Below, piece after piece: positions 54,386 to 64,000 of a DNA stretch of 64,000 nt. Every line of letters starts with the position of its first letter. Position 1 is the first letter of the stretch. The position numbers and the translations under genes are program-made. The DNA is from Ornithodoros turicata (lineage: Eukaryota; Arthropoda; Arachnida; Ixodida; Argasidae). The stretch lies in contig NC_088202.1 of the NCBI RefSeq assembly GCF_037126465.1, forward strand, positions 79,340,160 through 79,404,159, written 5' to 3'. A model generated the notes under the pieces. It did no database searches, had not been told where the DNA came from, and saw only the letters and a list, made by a program, of their open reading frames with translations.

Positions 54386-56453
54386 CACTCTTAACTCGGT
54401 ACCCTTTAGTAAAGGGTAAAAAATCGCAATATTTTACCCTCTATTTCAGAAGCTACCAGGTACCCTCTGAGCGGTACCTTTTATAAAAGTTACAAGGAAA
54501 CCCACTAATTAGAGGTTACGGCCTTCAATCCAGCACCTGCCCGTAAAGGGTACGCCAACGTGCGGCTTTTTATACAGGATGTTCATTTTTATTCGCAACA
54601 GAGTAGCGCTCATTTGGCAGGTGGGTTATGTGGATTTTTGCTAATTAATCGATCCGTAGTTACAAACACATGCGTCAGGAAATGTCGGAAGTGTTTGTAA
54701 CTACGGATGGGTTATTTTGCGAAAATTAACATAACCCACCTCTCAAATGAGCGCTGGTGTGATGCGAATAAAAACAAACACCCTGTGCGTGGGATATGGA
54801 CAGACATTTACAGAACACACCAAAATACCAAAATGAACCAGCAGAAAAGGAGATCTTGAACATATTTATATTACAAAAACAGAAGTCTGTCGAGAGGTGA
54901 CACATTGTGCACAAGTGCGATTCTGATGTGAGGAGAAACCATGGTCGCTTTACCATGTATGTGGAAAAAAGAACTATCTTCTAAGTGAGAAGCAATGCAT
55001 AAAAGTGCGAGGAAGCCAGCGAGTCAAAACAAGTGACCTATGTTTGCTAAGCTGAACACACCCAACGAAATGGAGAATTGCAGCAGAAAAAAATTTATTC
55101 CCCATTCGTGTTGCAGAGGCGAGCGCAAATGGCAATACAGTATTACATAAAACGCACACAACCTTGAGGAATATGAGTGTACAGTAACGCAGGAGACACT
55201 ACATTACTGCGTTATCAGCGTTGGAGGCGCTCTGGGACGAGTTTGTGAGGTACTGCATTGCGCTGGTGACGGTGTGTGAACCTGCATGTGGGAACCTCCT
55301 GGGAACAAAAGTTTGGGCAATGAGAGTAACATTTACGGAACCATTCAAATCCGTACAAAGCACAAGGTACAAAGCAGCATAAATGCGGGAAGGCGTTCAC
55401 TCCGCGATTGAGTCTTAGAATATCGTAAGAATACAACAAGTAGGAAGCTGCGAATTCTATATATCGATGCATATATCCGCACCTGGCAAAATGCACGCCG
55501 GTGTATTGACTTGGCGACCAAGTAAGAGCAGAAAAGTAGCAAGCGTAAGTGGCGTTCATATGCAGGACCGCAAAACGCTTGCCATAATCACCACAAACAT
55601 GCGCTAAGAGCTCTTGCTATCAAAATAACGCACGTACCTAGCACAAATTGTACACTTACCCAGTGTATGAAGTGTGTGAATTAGGGCTGCGATGGTGACG
55701 TTCGTTTTCGGTTTTATATTCTTTGCAATCTTCGCACTCACTGCACTTTCCCCTGAGAACACCGAAGATATACTTGTTTGCTAGCGACATCTAGCTTTTA
55801 CGTTGTTCCTGACGATACTATGATAAACGCGAGGAAAACCACTGATTAGAACAGATTACACTTGCTAACGGACGGACGACGAGCGTTAAGCGTTTCAAGG
55901 AAACCGCTCTCAGTGTGGATAGACCTAGACCAGGCTCGGCTACGCAGCGAAATCGGAAATCTTGGTGGTTGCGGCATTGACAATGGTTTTCCACCCTTTA
56001 GAAAGAAACATACTATCAGTATTTCAGACTGCGAACTTATAATCTGTGTTCATACAGCATTGATAACATGTAGTTGACGTATAGGTGACGCTGAAACAGA
56101 TAAAAAATAACAGCGTAGATTCGCCACTGTCGTCTCGAATGGGAGGCTGAAACGCGGCATTATGCTGAAAAACAAAAGGAAGACAAACGATAAGAAACTA
56201 ACAAAGATTATCGTTGGAGATTTCGCTTAGAAGTTAGTGTCGGAGTAGAGGGTACATTTATGACTTACAACAAGCTGTTTTTGTTTTTTCCGAGATGTAA
56301 CTTCTATTCGTGTTGTAAAGACATGACTTTGGTCGCTTTTAACCTCTAAATATACGTTACAGTGGTGTAACCTATAAGAAATCTCGAAATCTACGTCTAT
56401 ACAGAAGTTACATGTTTCTAAAAGTTACAATAAAAGGTACGGGTTTAAGAGTG
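54386..56453. mobile_element. 2-kb element with CACTCTTAA termini
   Basis: The left end CACTCTTAACTCGGTACC and right end GGTACGGGTTTAAGAGTG are imperfect inverted repeats flanked by TA (54384-54385, 56454-56455). Subterminal GTTAC/GTAAC motifs occur on both sides. There is no transposase. The frame 55215-55559 (minus) has no motif. Terminus and style recall the MITE at 38238. Confidence 0.5.
54575..54785. repeat. Nested palindromic MITE
   Basis: The ends ACAGGATGTTCATTTTTATTCGC and GCGAATAAAAACAAACACCCTGT, with mirrored interior GTAGTTACAAACAC/GTGTTTGTAACTAC. A mariner-like CAGG terminus lies inside the larger 54386 element. Confidence 0.7.
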
Positions 56454-56649
56454 TACCCCTGGTTCAAACAGTGGTATTTGGTGTTTTATGACGACGGATG
56501 CTCTTTGTCTCTGTATGTGTGTGCGCATTCCCGCTGGGGTCACATGATCCAATCCCGCCTACGTGAACAAGACCTACACATCAGCTCGTTCTCATCTTCA
56601 TCAATACCGAGTAGCATCATTAGGATAATCCTTGGCACTCGCTGTCAGA

Positions 56650-57240
56650 GTGGTCTGCGATTGGAGCCTATTAGTGCCTGCAGGACCAATTCCAGCAGCA
56701 ATTTGTTCTTAATGGGACAACAGACATAGCACCCTGGGGTCAGGAAAATTCGTCCTGCAAAATCATCAACTAGATATCTTCCGTCGAAAGAACTTTCCCG
56801 GAATACACAAACCCTGCTCATTAGGCTGCAAACAGGAAGCGCTTTAGAATTATGCAACATTGGCTTTCTGGATAACTCAAATCGCAGACACTGTCAGCAA
56901 AACCAAAGCTATCGAGCACATGATTCATTGCCGTGCATAAGCTGAGGTGCGGGAGAAATATCTTGGACACTGCAGGAATTGTACGCTGGATGAAGTCCTA
57001 CATTCCAGAGGCCCTTTCACTGAAAGACACTCCAAAACTCACAGCCTAATCTGCTTACTCCAGCAAACTGGACTTGCCTTGCCTAAAGATTACGACTCAG
57101 AGTTTATTTTCTCACGGGTCTTCTCACCATGCTAGCAGTGACCGGTCTACAACTTAACTTTCCGCCATCATCATTTCACCATTCATACAGTCGCGGTGAG
57201 ACCAACAACGGCAAGCCGGTCTCGTCACAACCACCACCCT
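56650..57240 (+). mobile_element. LINE ORF2 C-terminus and 3' UTR
   Basis: The plus strand shows LLIRLQTGSALE (about 56815-56850), then HCQQNQSYRAHDSLPC with partial knuckle residues, then in another frame EVLHSRGPFTERH and LICLLQQTGLA (56990-57075). This order is usual for the tail of RNase H-type LINE ORF2 proteins. The 3' end near 57185-57240 has ACCAACAACGGCAAGCC and CAC-rich sequence, the source type of the tails at 11812 and 30213. Confidence 0.6.
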
Positions 57241-58165
57241 TGGCGGCACTTTCATCGATGCCAATCAAATGTAGCTAACGATTCCATCAAGTAAGCACGC
57301 TGTGTCCTTCATTTCTTCGTTATGTTACGAAGTCTAAGTATCTGGTAATATACACCAAGACTTTCCAACCGAGCTTCTCATCAAGAGCGCGTAGACGGAT
57401 GTTGAATAATTTAACGCCTTTGTATGTTGGTCGTCACAGCTTACAAAGCTTATAGGGTTCAAGCTTTTTCTTCACCCTTTTCTAATCCTCCCTTTTCGAG
57501 AGAGGATCCACGGGTCTGCGTTGTACAGCCCAAAATTATCATGAACAGCAACGACGCTAATTGTGCATTTTTAACACTGATGTAACCCGGGCGTTTTATA
57601 ACTTTCTGATGTATAGTGGAAGCTTTGCACGGAGCTCTGTGGACAGACAATCTGTGTGATGTCACTAAAACGCAGGAGATTCTTACCATTTTTAGTTTTC
57701 CGCTACAGTAATCTTATACGTCAACATATCTATACAAGCATACATATATGCACACACATCATCTACGTCCAGCTTAACAACAGCGAAACAATAATATTAG
57801 TAAAAGTTCTGAGTGAACGGAGGAAAATCATTTCAAGACCCCTTCGCTGCTATCTACAGAAGCCAGTGACAGGAAAGGGGTACACGGCCATTGCTAAGTG
57901 AAATATAGCTTCGCCTATATAGGACTATTAATTGTGTCTCTACGTAGATGCACGACGACATGCTTCTGAAGAGGCCAGGCAACAGGGCACATAACACAGA
58001 TACTTCTCCCTTGACGACAGCTCTACCCCGGTTTCGCCACAACACATAGGCACCACTTGGCAACAGCAACGAAGTAAAGAGGGAAATATCGCACTGTGGC
58101 GCCCTCTTGCACGGTATCCCGAGAAGAAGATGCGTCATACGTGTGACCGTTTTTTCCATGACCGG

Positions 58166-58207
<42 letters not shown>

Positions 58208-60367
58208 GGTTGTTGTTGTTGTTGTTGTTGTTGTTATTTCATAGCGCACTTCGTCAAAGACATGAAGAACCGTTTGAACTGACTGGCCGTTCGGACATAG
58301 GCCTATGGAGCTATTGGTCACACCGCAACGGCCTAGGTACTCCTTTGTGGGAAGAACCCCCATACAACTTTGCACAGAAAGTCAAAAACACAACCTCAAT
58401 GATGAGTGCGACACGACGTCGCTAAACCAAAGCTGCTAGTGTTGTTATCCCACTTGTGAACCCAAAATTGTTACTGTGACTATCGAGGGCAATCAAAAGC
58501 TCACAAATGCTGGGGATAGGAGTGATCTTAACTGCTGCGGAGCCCGCGCGGAAGTTTGCCCACGGCTGAATTGCTCGGTCGTATGACGGTAAAACTGAGA
58601 GAGAGGGCGTTGTCATAGGACGCATATTACCAAGCCCGCGAAGGACAAGCTTTCCGCGAGAATGGCTTAATCAGTGCACAGCAACAAGTCGGACAAGGCT
58701 TTCGCTATTTTGGAGAACTTTGAAAATTGCCCGCAAAGCGCGTAGGTTGCAAAAAGTACACCCACACGGGAGACTCCAACCACACTGAGATCGTGGCTGT
58801 TGAGGTGTAGGACGCCTGACGAGCGCAGTTCTGCCATTCCAGAAGGAGAAGAAAATTGACATCGACAAATTTGCGAAAACCACGCGAGGTGGAGGATTCA
58901 ACACAGTGCCTTCCTAATGAGAAAGGTGTGCACTTGGAGTGGCAAATCAAATCTTCCAGCTATTGAAACCTTGCGTTCCGGGTCACGAATCACAATGGTC
59001 CAGTTTTCGACGGCTGCACCCCTGGTATCGAAAGAATACCCTGTTATCTTTAGACTGGGGAAGCACGCATGTCTCCACATGAAGCTTTATCAAAACCTGT
59101 GGCAGCTAACGCTTTACTCTATTGGGCTGGGCAGCAAAAACAAGAGAATACGATTGAAAGATGTTCGGCGCTTTGCGCAAACTCGCTTTGTCGCAGAAAC
59201 AAGAGTAATATCGTCGAAATAACTTCCAATACCTCTAAATCTCTCTATCGAGCCTTAACCTATCACATGGAATGAGGTAGGGAATCACAAATGAAGCGGT
59301 CAAACACCGCAAGTCATCATCATCACATAGTTGATATTACTTATTTATATACGCTCAGGGTATACAGCGAGAGGGGAGCTAATTGTGAGTAGAAAAGTAG
59401 TCGAAAGATCATGATAGCAGCAAATCCTGATAAGATTCCGAAATATCCCGACAATAAAATAATCACAAATGGCACATTTGAGTAAATTAGCGTATGAAAT
59501 TAATGCTAAACTACCGGGAAGGTGGTTCCAATCAAGAGAGATGCGTGGAACAAAGGACTCAAGGAAGCACTTTGTGATACAGTTGGAGTTTGTAGCTTTT
59601 AACGATTACTAGTACGACGAGACGAGAATAGTATCTGCGAAGCTCAACTTGTTTTCCCTTCCACGTTACACAGGCCAAAGTGCACTAAAGGAACAACGCC
59701 ACCAAGTTCGTGACAGGAACCCAAGTATGGCATCGACCCCGAAAGCATGGCAGATAAACCGTTATCTCATTAACTTACTGGAGCCTTAGTGGTTAACCAT
59801 TTCCATATGCTGCACGAAACGTTGCATGCGCCTCGTAAGCCTCAGAAAAACACTGGAGCAACCCCCAAGGAAACGCGTCGTCATGGGAACGTCTTTTATC
59901 ACGCCACCGGTCCAACCTGGAGTAACCCTAACGTGACAATATGTTCTCGTCTATACGCGCATTATGCCACGGACATCGGTCGTTATATGAATGGCATCTT
60001 GCTTTCTTGATGCTATCGTCCAGTGTTGCTGGTTTGTGACGTTCCTGTATGGGCTTGTGCAGCCTGTCAGAAAGGAGTGACGCCGTAATGGTTTCGGTAA
60101 GAGCGAATATCGTTGTTTGTTTGATTGTTTGTAAGAAGAAAAAAACAAGGAGGAGCGAATATCGTGTCGAAATCGTATGAGTCCATTTGCTGCCAAGAAG
60201 TCTCGAGATACGGATTATGGTATAACAGCGACATTCACTGGATCATGAAAACAAATAATGGATAATAGACTCCTGATTGTCAATTCGAACTTCAAACCTA
60301 TATTCTTCGTCTACCCACTACTGATTACTACGTAGTTGTATGCCCCATCAATGGACCTTGGAATATA
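57241..60367. other. Unassigned stretch with ATT/GTT microsatellite
   Basis: An ATT run (about 58168-58206) followed by a GTT run (58207-58237) is the main feature. Frames at 57854-58375 (minus) and 58917-59222 (plus) have no domain. 59500-59600 vaguely recalls LINE 3' ends, but I could not confirm it. Confidence 0.4.
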
Positions 60368-61235
60368 CAGGGTGTCCCAGAAAACGTGTCATTGAATTAT
60401 AATAAAAAAAACTACACCACCTAGAATCATGCGGTCAACGGCATTTGTTCTTACTGGGTTTTTGCCAGCTCCTCATGTGAATGTCATGTATCGTAAGTTT
60501 AATTTTGTAAATATTTGCGAACTGAACTCGGAAATTTGCCAAGTAAATGTCACTTTTTTACCCCACCAATATGAAGAGCGTGTCGAATTCACTCAAGTTC
60601 ATCATAATTGACAGTGATACTCGCAACCTATGCCATTGGAAAAAATAGCCGAACATCATGCTTTTCGTAGCACAGAACCATAACGCGCGACGACTTTTTG
60701 AGCGCAATCGCTTGCTGTCCGACGAAAGGAGGTCCCAAACCCAGCCCACAGAGTGATAGTAGAAAAAGTGACAGTTCCTGAAATTGGGAGAGGGTAAGTG
60801 CGATGCCAACGAAAGTCGGATGCGATAAGCTATACCTGTGTTATCTCTTTCTGCGTTGCAGGTGTGGGCTGGGTTTCCAACCTCCTTTCGTCGGACCAAC
60901 AAGGATTGCGCCGAAAAATTTGTCGCGCGCTTGCTTCGTAGAGCATGATGTTCGGCTATTTTTTCTCATGGGATAACCCCTGAATATCCCTGTCAATTAT
61001 CAGTAGTTCGAATAGATTAGACACGCTCTTCACGTTGGTGAGGTAAAATAGTGACCTTTGCTTGGCAAATTTCGAACTTCAGTTCGCGAAAATTTACATA
61101 ATTAAACTTACGTAACACGACCTTCACATCAGTAGGTGGCAAAAACCTGGTAAAAACAAATGCCGTTGCCCGCATGATTCTAGGTGGTGTAGTTTTTTTA
61201 TTATAATGCAATGACACGTTTTCTGGGACACCCTG
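60368..61235. mobile_element. 868-bp foldback mariner-type MITE
   Basis: CAGGGTGTCCCAGAAAACGTG at the left is mirrored by CACGTTTTCTGGGACACCCTG at the right, with TA on both sides (60366-60367, 61236-61237). Inverted similarity continues inward (GGTTTTTGCCA, AATTTGCCAAG, then an inner pair AGCCGAACATCATGC near 60646 against GCATGATGTTCGGCT near 60942), so nearly the whole element is one hairpin with a loop near 60780-60850. No transposase. Confidence 0.8.
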
Positions 61236-62204
61236 TATGTGGCTCAGCCTATACATAGCAGTGCGCATTCACAGACCTAGTGGTATACCTACTTGTTATG
61301 ATATTAATCCCCCTCCTTTAATACTTGTAAGAAATGTATTGCGAGGCCTTGTGACGCAGAGAACAATAACACTCTTGGAATGCCCGGCTTTTGCATACCG
61401 TCCTCATCTATAAGCCGCGCTAATAAACTCTCTCGAAGCGACGCTCCACGGAAGGGGAAGTGGATGTTTCCAGATAGTTCCCCAATAACTTGGAGGACGG
61501 ATTATCCCCGTACGTGGTTTGATCAGACATCAAGTCTTAAGGGCTACGCACTGGTGAAGACGTGAGAGCGATCGAGGACCATCACAAACAAGCAGAAATG
61601 GTTAATTGGGTTTCACGGAATGATAGTGAAGCTTTTGCAAAGTCACACGTATTCATGACTGTGAATGGGGTCCACGTGAATGTAAACCCGGCGTAAGTGA
61701 CACCACTAGCGATATACTAGCAATCGTAACGAGGGACAACATTCTACTACATTGTACTCACTCGACATCATATACTACGAGCTAACAGAAGCGCAGACAA
61801 AGGAAGTGATAATCGCACATTGGGGACCCAAAAATGCGAGGGTGGAAGTCACTGCGAAAGCACGTGCCACTTGAATACATTTATTGGTAGCCGATGCATG
61901 CAAAGAAAGCAACATTTACGTACATTTCCTTTGTCTTTTGTGTCTATTGTCTTGAAGAAATCTGCACTTGCCTCGATTCCAACAAATCGAAGTAGGTATT
62001 TCACGAGGAACTCCCGCCAAACACATATCGCTGCGAGGGATACGTTGCATACATAGCCTACACACTGTTGTCATCAGCATAACGTGTTATCAAGTACGGG
62101 GCGATATAGTGGTGCACACAATTACACACTTCATGTTTCGAAGCATTCTCTTTTTAGCATCCTGAACTACATTGCAATACTGGTTCCTTGCACGAATCGA
62201 CTAC
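61236..62204. other. Unassigned stretch
   Basis: No domain or element end seen. Confidence 0.35.
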
Positions 62205-62560
62205 AACTGAACCTATCATTTCCTTCGAACGTGCCACGGTCCTTAGAGTTCGTAAGCCGTCGCAGGAGGCTCAATGTCTTGCACCAGGCAAGAGGCAGAC
62301 CACTCGTGTAGACAACGTAACCGCCCCCCCCCCCCACCCCCGAGGACAAGGGTCGTCGAATTGTCCAACCTGTGGAACATCTGAGGACGCGGAGCACCTA
62401 TACTGGTTCACTGTAGACGTTTCACATTTAGCCGACGTCCTCTGGATGCGCTGGAAGAGTGTCCTGGATACGCTAAGCCGTCCGTCGCGCAACGTAAAGC
62501 ATGCAGATTCTTCACGACGAAGAAAAGCAACACGGGCAGGCACTAAACTTCCATTGACTG
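62205..62560 (+). mobile_element. LINE ORF2 C-terminal fragment
   Basis: The plus-strand translation contains a CPTCGTSEDAEHLYW knuckle-like segment (about 62370-62410), the C-x2-C and H of LINE ORF2 tails; the fourth ligand is missing. A C run at 62321-62335 lies in the same frame. Confidence 0.5.
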
Positions 62561-62689
62561 ATTTACTGTTCAAAACAAGACAATCAGATACGAAGATCAC
62601 AAAAACACCGTCCCCTAAAAACCTAAAACTCCACTTCTGATACGTGCGAATGCCTTATCTGTAAGCGATATCGACGGGTGACTTATATG

Positions 62690-62985
62690 TACTTCTGTTC
62701 ACTTCTGATGTGCTCGGCCTCCATTAATTGTCTTTTAGTTGCTTTCCTTGTCCTGCACAAAAACGGGTCCACATCCGCACCTCGATGTGTGCTCCATCAA
62801 AGTAACGGGAACGCTTATATAGTAACGATCTTCTGTGCTCTTTCAATCTGATGTTTACACACCGGCCAATTTGGCCGATGTATGGTCGCCCACAGAACAA
62901 CGGGATCCTGTACAGCACTCCCACTGCACAGGCCACATCTCAATTTGCATGCTGAATGGGACATTCTCTTCTTTCAGTCACGTCT
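62690..62985 (-). pseudogene. Penelope-like GIY-YIG endonuclease fragment
   Basis: The minus strand encodes GVLYRIPLFCGRPYIGQIGRC, a GIY-YIG start with YIG intact, then IRLKEHRRSL. After frame changes CGCGPVFVQDKE and QLMEAEHIRS follow (about 62770-62695); this is the usual tail of Penelope proteins. RT is absent and stops are present. It is related to, but distinct from, the copy at 4621. Confidence 0.75.
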
Positions 62986-63076
62986 CCGTATTATTCTTCT
63001 CTGCCTCTCTCTGTACACAGATATTGTCAAGCATGGAACGCTCCAAGCTTTACTTTACTTTTTTCTTCCTAATTTA

Positions 63077-63250
63077 CAGGGCGTCTCAGAAGACGTGTCA
63101 TTAAATTATAATTGAAAAAGACTACGCCACTTAGAATCACGCGACCAACGGCAATGTTCTTACTTGGTTTCCAATGTAAAGGTCGCTTTTTTACCACACC
63201 AATGTGAAGCGCGTGACGAGTATACTCAAGTTCATGGTAAGTGACACGGA
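63077..63250 (+). repeat. One-armed copy of the 60368 MITE
   Basis: CAGGGCGTCTCAGAAGACGTG with TA before it matches the left arm of the 60368 element, including ATTATAAT and CTACGCCACTTAGAATCACGCG. It lacks the GCCAAG segment and the right half. Confidence 0.6.
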
Positions 63251-64000
63251 CGCACATTCCAAACTTTCTCACATATTAAAACGTTCTGCGTATATAGCTA
63301 ATGATAGCTAATGATTCACCTTGGAGGAGGTCAGCGGGGTCAGCGGGATCCTTTTTGTGTCCATTTATGGATGCTATCGAAATCCATCGTTGCTCTCGTC
63401 GCACGAACGTGGCGATTTCGATGAGTTTGAACTTACTTTTGCGGCAACCTCTGCGTATACCCTGCATAACTATGTATACGTGTATACGAGGATTTCTGGA
63501 AAGAAAGTTTGCTTGGGAGAAGCTTTTTGAACAGACAGGTAAAACCACAAATAGTGACACGTGAATGGGATATCGATATAACTGGTATCTGGTCTGCCGT
63601 TCGGTCCTTCACATCACGTATGAACGCAATAAATGTCTTACTGCACATTTTTCGCCAGCATTCTTTTGGCTCTTTGCTCCTCGATCACGTTTCTCGCCTC
63701 TAAGCGATACGACTAGACGTGTTCCTATTTTCTTGCGCTTCGTAAAGCTTATCAGGGAAACTCGCAAGAAAGAGTTTCAGAATACGACATACCATGGGCT
63801 GACCTTTGCCATTCAGCTTCCATAGGGAATGGAGGGCATCTACCAATAGTAGCGCTCGCTTGCCCATTGCGGGAGAACAACATAGGTATCTTTGTCATAT
63901 ACATGACGCCACGCCTCGTTCCCGCGTCACGAACAGCAATTATAACTAGTAGTGACTTACTGGAATAATTAAACAGGAACTTTGTCAGAAATGGTAATTT
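63251..64000. other. Unassigned stretch
   Basis: A short direct repeat TAGCTAATGAT lies at 63296-63315. No gene supported. Confidence 0.35.

Noticed and set aside
62040..62080. Another CTGATGA core on the minus strand near 62070
   Set aside because: No stem II hairpin and no GAAA follow, so it is not a hammerhead.

Overview
Organism and overall character. The window looks like gene-poor nuclear DNA of an arthropod, most likely a chelicerate such as a tick. That placement is an inference from the retroelement types: tRNA-headed SINEs, LINEs with RNase H domains and short GAT/CAAT-type tails, Penelope-like elements, and a Ty3/gypsy gag of the YHRRFG type. I found no host gene that I can defend, no rRNA, no free-standing tRNA gene, no CRISPR array and no bacterial-style operon. 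Nearly everything recognisable is a transposable element or a piece of one, often nested, and most short open frames are chance.

Layout. 1-4383 holds the 3' part of a Ty3/gypsy-type LTR retrotransposon whose pol order is protease, integrase, reverse transcriptase, RNase H (integrase before RT, the order first described for Gmr1). It is followed by a polypurine tract and a 3' LTR. 4621-5960 is a minus-strand Penelope-like element with RT and GIY-YIG domains. 6500-15500 is a patchwork of SINEs (6541, 7643, 11618), minus-strand LINE 3' ends (9116, 11852) and small palindromic MITEs. 15500-26000 is mostly unassignable, except for a possible exon (16150), a degenerate tandem array (16947), a pogo/Tigger-like MITE (17849) and a 31-bp duplication (21505). 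26000-31400 contains a SINE with clear target duplications, a 1-kb palindromic element (28000-29010), a decayed gypsy gag/RT remnant carrying a 33-bp LINE-tail insertion, a full SINE and a MITE. 34056-34848 is a non-autonomous hAT element with an 8-bp target duplication. 38238-41160 holds a MITE and a LINE interrupted by a probable solo LTR.

The most unusual region is 44500-52400. Minus-strand LINE sequence there is interrupted by a 5.15-kb palindrome (46703-51853) with arms of about 2 kb and a 0.9-kb spacer. Each arm carries a mirrored mariner-type MITE, a mirrored hAT-type terminus and two mirrored short open frames. Only the left arm carries a 237-bp insertion (47885-48121, 5-bp target duplication), and that insertion contains a nearly canonical type I hammerhead ribozyme fold (48034-48079, with an outer stem at 48014-48098).

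52400-64000 contains a 2-kb element with CACTCTTAA-type termini and a nested MITE, several plus-strand LINE fragments, an 868-bp foldback MITE (60368-61235) and a second Penelope GIY-YIG remnant. No pathway links these parts. The biology is one of transposition, nesting, palindrome formation and possible self-cleaving RNA.
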